DNA of 64,000 bases, taken from contig NZ_CP046902.1 of assembly GCF_009789555.1 (NCBI RefSeq), positions 3,240,001-3,304,000 of the forward strand, given 5' to 3'. Of the stretch, positions 59,780-64,000 are shown in pieces. A program made the position numbers and the translations under genes. The notes under the pieces were generated by a model that saw only the letters and a program-made list of their open reading frames with translations, was not told the origin of the DNA and ran no database searches. Each line of letters starts with the position of its first letter. Positions within the stretch are counted from its first letter, which is position 1. This DNA is from Stutzerimonas stutzeri (GTDB lineage Bacteria > Pseudomonadota > Gammaproteobacteria > Pseudomonadales > Pseudomonadaceae).

Positions 59780-60544
59780 CTACTTGTCGCGATCGACCGC
59801 GAAGCCCGACCAGGCCTGACGCGAGGGCATGATTTCCAGCCGATTGATATTGATATGCGCCGGCAAGGTGGCGACGTAGAAGATCTGTTCGGCAATGTCC
59901 TCGGCCGTCAACGGCGTGGTGGTGCTGTAGAGCGCATCGGACGCCGCCTGGTTGCCCTTGGTACGAACCAGTGTGAACTCGGTCTCGGCCATGCCTGGCG
60001 CGATGTCAGTGACTCGCACGCCGGTCGCGATCAGGTCGCAGCGAAGGTTGTAGCTGAACTGCTGAACGAAGGCCTTGCTGGCCCCGTAGACGTGGCTGCC
60101 CGGATACGGCCACTGGCCCGCAACCGAACCGATGTTGACGATGCTGGCGCCCTTGCCGGTTTCGATCAGCGTTGGCAGCAAGGCGTGGGTGACATTGACC
60201 AGACCCGTGATATTGGTGTCGATCATGGTGTGCCAGTCGTTCAGGTCGGTCTTTTGCGAAGGCTCCGGCGCCAGCGCCAGGCCTGCGTTATTGACCAGGC
60301 AGGTCACCGAACGGAAGCCCTCGGGCAGATTGGCGACCACCTCTTTCACGGCTTGCGCCTTGCGCACATCGAGCGTGGCGATGTGTACCGGCACCTTGTC
60401 GCCCAGCTCGGCCTTCAGCGCCTCCAGACGCTCGGAGCGCCGACCCGTCAATACCAGCGACCAGCCCGCCTGTGCGAAACGACGCGCCGTGGCACGCCCG
60501 AACCCAGACGTAGCGCCAGTGATGAATACGACCTTGTTTTCCAT
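59780..60544 (-). CDS. ydfG: NADP-dependent 3-hydroxy acid dehydrogenase-like SDR
   Basis: A 254-residue classical short-chain dehydrogenase. NADP-binding TGATSGFGRATARRF (residues 9-23), NNAGLALAPEP, catalytic Ser (IVNIGSVAGQWPYPG) and YGASKAFVQQF (Tyr-x3-Lys) are present, with the YdfG C-terminal NINRLEIMPSRQAWSGF. YdfG oxidises L-allo-threonine, serine and 3-hydroxyacids such as malonic semialdehyde (reverse). A typical SD lies in the AGAGGAACAGC leader. Divergent from the guanidine operon's promoter. Confidence 0.93.
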   Translation of the reverse strand: MENKVVFITGATSGFGRATARRFAQAGWSLVLTGRRSERLEALKAELGDKVPVHIATLDVRKAQAVKEVVANLPEGFRSVTCLVNNAGLALAPEPSQKTDLNDWHTMIDTNITGLVNVTHALLPTLIETGKGASIVNIGSVAGQWPYPGSHVYGASKAFVQQFSYNLRCDLIATGVRVTDIAPGMAETEFTLVRTKGNQAASDALYSTTTPLTAEDIAEQIFYVATLPAHININRLEIMPSRQAWSGFAVDRDK

Positions 60545-60743
60545 GCTGTTCCTCTTTCGATTGGCAACGCCGGTAGAGGCGTTGCGGTGGTATCGGCGAT
60601 CTATGGTCTGTCGATTGGCGAAAAAATTCGAGTGGTTTCCAAGCTGTACGGCACGGTGCTACCGGCCAGCGACCGGAGGCTGCCCTGCCACCGCCGACCC
60701 CAACGCCATTCGCGGTCCGTTAGGAGGCATCGATCCCCTAGCG

Positions 60744-60760
60744 CGCACCATCAGGGCGCA
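60744..60760 (+). promoter_or_regulatory. Possible NtrC enhancer site
   Basis: CGCACCATCAGGGCGCA keeps the GCACC-N5-GGTGC-like symmetry of NtrC sites (one base differs in the right half). It starts 70 bp upstream of the sigma-54 promoter that faces the guanidine operon. This matches nitrogen control of a guanidine-nitrogen pathway. Confidence 0.4.
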
Positions 60761-60813
60761 CGCCAACGCAGGCAAGCGTCGATCAAAGCCCGCCGTTACA
60801 CCCTCTACCCGGT

Positions 60814-60830
60814 TGGCACCGCTCTTGCTA
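60814..60830 (+). promoter_or_regulatory. Sigma-54 promoter of the guanidine operon
   Basis: TGGCACCGCTCTTGCTA fits TGGCAC-N5-TTGCW perfectly. The -12 element is about 54 bases before the first base of the riboswitch. Transcription would start near 60840, leaving a ~185-nt leader before the first start codon. Confidence 0.8.
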
Positions 60831-60882
60831 AACCCTCTATGCCCAGGAAGCTGCGGCTCAGGGACGAGAACATTCAGAAATA

Positions 60883-61022
60883 GCCGACTAGGGTTCCGGC
60901 TCGCATCGCGAGCGGCTGGTCCGAGAGTTGGCGACCTCCAGTGAGGTTACACGGCGGGACAAAAGCCCGGGAGACGGCGTTCGACACGCAGCTCCTATCG
61001 CCATGTCCACTCACTGGAGGTC
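60883..61022 (+). promoter_or_regulatory. Guanidine-I (ykkC) riboswitch with translational switch helix
   Basis: The conserved core reads ACTAGGGTTCCGGC ... CTGGTCCGAGAG ... ACACGGCGGGAC AAAAGCCCGGGAGA, closed by GCCG/CGGC (60883-60886 with 60975-60978). The P2-like hairpin ACCTC-CAGT-GAGGT is at 60934-60948. GACCTCCAGTGAG (60933-60945) is the exact reverse complement of CTCACTGGAGGTC (61010-61022), which contains the only good SD (GGAGG) before ATG 61028. Guanidine binding would hold the first strand in the aptamer and free the SD, an ON switch acting on translation. The ligand identity rests on the ykkC consensus. Confidence 0.93.
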
Positions 61023-61027
61023 CGTTT

Positions 61028-61108
61028 ATGCCCCCGCTCGGATTCGAACAGACGACCGACCCACGGCACATGCCACCGAACGAGCGCGGGGTCTTCCCAT
61101 GCGCCTGA
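61028..61108 (+). CDS. 26-codon leader ORF ahead of the guanidine permease
   Basis: ATG at 61028, eight bases after the SD GGAGG that the riboswitch can mask, opens 26 codons (MPPLGFEQTTDPRH...) and ends at TGA 61106-61108, ten bases past the permease ATG. Its peptide has no recognised family and is not a signal peptide. It may couple ribosomes into the permease frame, or be a trace of an absent binding-protein gene. If unreal, the permease start itself has only a weak SD (GCGGGG). Confidence 0.45.
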   Translation: MPPLGFEQTTDPRHMPPNERGVFPCA

Positions 61109-61914
61109 TCAACCGTGTCCCCGGACGCACCGGCAGGGCACTGCTGATCCTCCTGCCGTTCACGGTCCTGCTGTTGGTCTATCTGGCCAGCTCCGCGCAG
61201 CGCCTGCAAACCAACCCCAACGACAAGCTCCTGCCCAGCTTCACGCAGATGTCCAGCGCTGTGGAGCGTCTCGCCTTCACACCGGACAAACGCAGCGGCG
61301 ACTACCTGTTCTGGCAAGACACCGCCGCCAGCCTCAAGCGCCTCGGCGTCGGTCTGGGCATCGCGGCGGTCGCCGGGCTGTGTCTGGGCGTGGCCGCCGG
61401 CACGCTGCCGTTGTTCAGTGCCCCCTTGTCGCCCTTGCTGACGGTGCTGTCGATGGTGCCGCCGCTGGCGATTCTGCCGATCCTGTTCATTGTTTTCGGT
61501 CTCGGCGAACTGTCCAAGGTGATGCTCATCGTTATCGGCGTGACCCCGGTACTGGCACGCGACCTCGAACAGCGCGCCCGGGAAATCCCAGCGGAACTGC
61601 TGATCAAGGCGCAGACCCTGGGTGCCAACACCTGGACGCTGATCCTGCGGGTGGTCTTGCCGCAACTCTTGCCGCGTCTACTGATCGCGCTGCGACTGGT
61701 GTTGGGTTCCGCCTGGCTGTTTCTCATCGCCGCCGAGGCCATCGCCTCCACCGACGGGCTGGGTTACCGGATCTTCCTGGTGCGGCGCTATTTGGCCATG
61801 GACGTGATTCTGCCCTACGTCGCCTGGATCACCCTGCTCGCCTGGAGCATGGACTTCGGCCTGCGCAAGCTCACCCAGTTGGCCTTCCCCTGGTATGAAG
61901 GAGCCAAGGCATGA
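61099..61914 (+). CDS. ABC transporter permease (SsuC/TauC-like) of the guanidine operon
   Basis: A 271-residue inner-membrane permease with about six hydrophobic segments and an EAA-type loop (IKAQTLGANTWTLILRVVLP). VLSMVPPLAILPILFIVFGLG is a typical TauC/SsuC segment. The open frame runs back to 60928, but the ATG at 61099 avoids reading the riboswitch as protein. Its stop overlaps the ATPase start by four bases. In related loci a periplasmic binding protein comes first; none is present here between the riboswitch and this gene. Confidence 0.88.
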   Translation: MRLINRVPGRTGRALLILLPFTVLLLVYLASSAQRLQTNPNDKLLPSFTQMSSAVERLAFTPDKRSGDYLFWQDTAASLKRLGVGLGIAAVAGLCLGVAAGTLPLFSAPLSPLLTVLSMVPPLAILPILFIVFGLGELSKVMLIVIGVTPVLARDLEQRAREIPAELLIKAQTLGANTWTLILRVVLPQLLPRLLIALRLVLGSAWLFLIAAEAIASTDGLGYRIFLVRRYLAMDVILPYVAWITLLAWSMDFGLRKLTQLAFPWYEGAKA

Positions 61915-62732
61915 GCACTGAGTCGAAAACCGCCAAGCCTTTCATTCAGGTCAACAATGTCTGGCAGGAGTACGGCGATCAGGTAGTGCTGGAACGGCTG
62001 AACCTGAGCGTCAATGAAGGTGAGTTCTGCACGTTGGTCGGCGCGTCCGGCTGTGGCAAGTCCACCTTCCTGCGTTTGTTGCTCGGCCAGGAGCGGCCCA
62101 GCCGTGGCGACATCCTGCTGGACGGCACAGCCATCGCCCACGAGCCGGATGCCAGCCGCGGCGTGGTCTTCCAGCGCTATTCGGTGTTCGCGCACCTGTC
62201 GGTGCTGGACAACGTCGCGCTGGGCCTGGAACTGCCCAGGGCCCCCTTGCTGGGTCGCCTGTTCGGTCGAGCCAAGCGCGAAGCGCGCGAACAGGCCGAA
62301 GTGATACTGCACAAGGTCGGCCTCGGTCATTCCCTGGACAAATACCCGGCGCAATTGTCCGGCGGCATGCAGCAGCGGCTGGCCATCGCCCAGGCGGTGA
62401 TCACCCAGCCACGCGTGCTGCTGCTCGACGAGCCCTTCGGCGCGCTCGATCCGGGCATTCGCAAGGACATGCACGAGTTGCTGCTGCAACTCTGGCAGGA
62501 CACCCGTCTGACCGTGTTCATGGTGACCCACGACCTTTCCGAAGGCTTCACCCTTGGCACCCGCATTCTGGTCTTCGACAAGACCCGCATCGATCCTCAG
62601 GCGCCGGGTGCCTATGGCGCGCGAGTGACCTACGACATCCCTCTGAACGCTGAACGGCGAGTCGCACGCGGCGCCTGTGGCGACCTGCCGACACAACTCA
62701 GCTATCTGCACATCGTCAATAAAGGAGCCTGA
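61911..62732 (+). CDS. ABC transporter ATPase (TauB/SsuB-like) of the guanidine operon
   Basis: A 273-residue ATPase. Walker A VGASGCGKSTFLRLLLG is at about residues 43-59, the signature is LSGGMQQRLAIAQAV, Walker B VLLLDEPFGALDP and the switch His VMVTHDLSEGF follow. It has an extension with GRLFGRAKREAREQ and an unusual C-terminus after the switch region. It energises the adjacent permease; known urea-carboxylase-type and guanidine operons carry this pair. The start overlaps the permease by four bases and the next gene begins two bases after its stop. Confidence 0.92.
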   Translation: MSTESKTAKPFIQVNNVWQEYGDQVVLERLNLSVNEGEFCTLVGASGCGKSTFLRLLLGQERPSRGDILLDGTAIAHEPDASRGVVFQRYSVFAHLSVLDNVALGLELPRAPLLGRLFGRAKREAREQAEVILHKVGLGHSLDKYPAQLSGGMQQRLAIAQAVITQPRVLLLDEPFGALDPGIRKDMHELLLQLWQDTRLTVFMVTHDLSEGFTLGTRILVFDKTRIDPQAPGAYGARVTYDIPLNAERRVARGACGDLPTQLSYLHIVNKGA

Positions 62733-62733
62733 C

Positions 62734-63462
62734 ATGAGCGCTTCCCTCGCTATCCGCCCCACGCTGTACGAAGAAACGCTGCCCGGCGGCGGACATACCT
62801 CGTTCGTGCTCAAACGCGGCCAACTGTTGCGCCTGACCGATCTTGAAGGCGGCGCCAATGTCAGCCTGATGATGTTCAACGCTGCGGAAAAAAGTGAACG
62901 GCTGAACCTGCCGGATACGCTGAAAGGCCAGCACACCGCCAAACTCACCGCCGGCCATTGCCTGTATTCGGACATGGGCCGTGTGCTCGCCGCCATCACC
63001 GCCGACACCTGCGGCTGGCACGACAGCTTCGGCGGCGTGCTCAATGCCGATGAAGTCGCGCAAAAGTATGGCCAGGGCCGCTATCAGGAGCTGCGCAACG
63101 GTTTCTTCCGCAACGGCGTCGACAACCTGCTGGTTGAAATGGGCAAGTGGAACCTGAACCTGCAGGACCTGCTGATGACCCTCAATCTGTTCAGCAAGGT
63201 CGCCGTGGATGCCGACGGCGGTTTTGCCTTCCAGCCCGGCAACTCCAAAGCGGGTGACTACCTCGAACTCTACGCGCCGATGGACACGTTGGTGGTGCTC
63301 ACCGCCCTGCAACACCCGATGGACCCGAATCCCGAATACGCGCCGAAACCGATTCAGCTCAGTTGGCAGCGCGTCGACAGCGACGGAATCACCGTGCTGT
63401 GCCGCAGTTCGCGCGCGGAAAACGGTCGCGCCTTCCACAACACCGAACGGCTCTACATCTGA
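62734..63462 (+). CDS. DUF1989 protein, urea-carboxylase-associated protein 2 (carboxyguanidine deiminase subunit)
   Basis: A 242-residue DUF1989 protein starting MSASLAIRPTLYEETLPGG. LKRGQLLRLTDLEGGANVSL and LYSDMGRVLAAITADTCGWHD carry conserved Cys and His, and APMDTLVVLTALQHPMDPNPEYAPKP lies near the C-terminus. UAAP1/UAAP2 proteins have been shown to form the carboxyguanidine deiminase (CgdA/CgdB) that converts carboxyguanidine to allophanate. It is 11 bp before the partner gene. The start at 62734 follows AAAGGAGCCTGAC. The assignment as subunit 2 is from family order. Confidence 0.85.
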   Translation: MSASLAIRPTLYEETLPGGGHTSFVLKRGQLLRLTDLEGGANVSLMMFNAAEKSERLNLPDTLKGQHTAKLTAGHCLYSDMGRVLAAITADTCGWHDSFGGVLNADEVAQKYGQGRYQELRNGFFRNGVDNLLVEMGKWNLNLQDLLMTLNLFSKVAVDADGGFAFQPGNSKAGDYLELYAPMDTLVVLTALQHPMDPNPEYAPKPIQLSWQRVDSDGITVLCRSSRAENGRAFHNTERLYI

Positions 63463-63474
63463 GGAGGTGCCGCA

Positions 63475-64000
63475 ATGACTATCCGTGAAAGCAATCTGCA
63501 CCCCGAAACCGCCACGTTTCATCATGTGATTCCGGCGGGCGAGCCTTATCTGTTCGAGGTAAAGGCCGGGCAAACGCTGCGCCTGCTCGACCTTGAGGGC
63601 AATCAGGCAATCGATACGCTGTTTTTCGGTGCGAAGAACCCACGCGAACGTTTCGACCCGCAACGCACCCTGCGCAAACAGAACAAGGTCTACCTCTCCA
63701 CCGGCACGGTGCTTTATTCGAACCTCGGCAATCCGCTGTTGACCATCGTCGCCGACACCTGCGGTCGCCACGACACTCTCGGCGGTGCCTGTGCCCAGGA
63801 AAGCAACGTGGTGCGCTACGCGCTGGACAAGCGCTACATGCACAGTTGCCGCGACAACTTCCTGCGCGCCAGCCTGCACGATGGGCGGCTGGATAAGCGC
63901 GACATCGGCGCCAACATCAACTTCTTCATGAATGTGCCAGTGACCGCCGAAGGCGGGCTGACCTTCGAGGACGGCATCTCGGCACCTGGCAAATATGTAG
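63475..64000 (+). CDS. DUF1989 protein, urea-carboxylase-associated protein 1 (3' cut by window end)
   Basis: The ATG at 63475 (SD GGAGG) opens 175 codons without a stop to the window end. MTIRESNLHPETATFHHVIP, VKAGQTLRLLDLEGNQAIDT, VADTCGRHDTLGG with Cys and His, and CRDNFLRASLHDGRLDKRDI are the UAAP1/CgdA pattern, parallel to the preceding paralogue. It is the second subunit of carboxyguanidine deiminase. The guanidine (urea-type) carboxylase and allophanate hydrolase genes are expected just beyond base 64000. Confidence 0.88.
   Translation, partial: MTIRESNLHPETATFHHVIPAGEPYLFEVKAGQTLRLLDLEGNQAIDTLFFGAKNPRERFDPQRTLRKQNKVYLSTGTVLYSNLGNPLLTIVADTCGRHDTLGGACAQESNVVRYALDKRYMHSCRDNFLRASLHDGRLDKRDIGANINFFMNVPVTAEGGLTFEDGISAPGKYV

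Overview
The window is high-GC gammaproteobacterial chromosome of Pseudomonadaceae type, most likely the Stutzerimonas (Pseudomonas stutzeri) group. This is inferred from the gacA-uvrC-pgsA-tRNA-Gly-tRNA-Cys-tRNA-Leu block, the pqqABCDE cluster, full-length PutA, a PpSB1-like short LOV protein and Pseudomonas-type REP sequences. No rRNA, CRISPR array, prophage or insertion sequence was seen. The taxonomic call is inference, not a database result.

Layout. 0-7 kb: a polyamine-type ABC importer (partial binding protein, two permeases) with a DUF1028 protein and an ArgE-like M20 hydrolase, then a flavin monooxygenase and an FMN alpha-hydroxy-acid oxidase. 7-11 kb: a leftward polar-amino-acid ABC importer divergent from a FadR-type GntR regulator. 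11-15.4 kb: tRNA-Leu(UAA) split by a 226-nt group I intron, a degenerate copy of its 5' exon, a small membrane protein, tRNA-Cys, tRNA-Gly, pgsA, uvrC and gacA. 15.6-20.4 kb: a ZIP-like membrane protein and an arsenic operon (arsR, arsH, a 42-codon ORF, ynfA, GAPDH, arsJ) for export of arsenate as 1-arseno-3-phosphoglycerate.

20.4-33.6 kb: leftward PQQ biosynthesis genes (pqqA-B-C-D-E plus an S9 peptidase). pqqF is separated from pqqA by an Old Yellow Enzyme, an MFS transporter, a DEDDy exonuclease, a truncated DUF421 gene and a soluble PAS-PAS chemoreceptor. 33.7-40.9 kb: a light/photodamage module (MerR regulator, short LOV photoreceptor, ferrochelatase, TIGR01777 epimerase, DUF523-DUF1722 protein, photolyase) followed by a sirtuin. 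40.9-48.6 kb: SMR exporter, azoreductase, LysR regulator, GST, UvrD-like helicase, UV-damage endonuclease and a class V aminotransferase.

48.7-50.0 kb: a 1.34-kb tandem array of eleven ~119-bp units, each with a REP pair in opposite orientations. 50.5-59.5 kb: secreted GH5 glycanase with a duplicated N-terminal module, EEP-family protein, helical protein, PutA, GreA/GreB-like factor and HU. 59.8-64 kb: ydfG, then a guanidine operon cut by the window end. It has a sigma-54 promoter, a guanidine-I riboswitch with a perfect 13-nt alternative pairing over a Shine-Dalgarno sequence, an ABC permease and ATPase without an adjacent binding protein, and two DUF1989 proteins (carboxyguanidine deiminase subunits). 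The strongest unusual signals are the intron-split tRNA-Leu, the riboswitch switch helix, the REP array and the light-response module.
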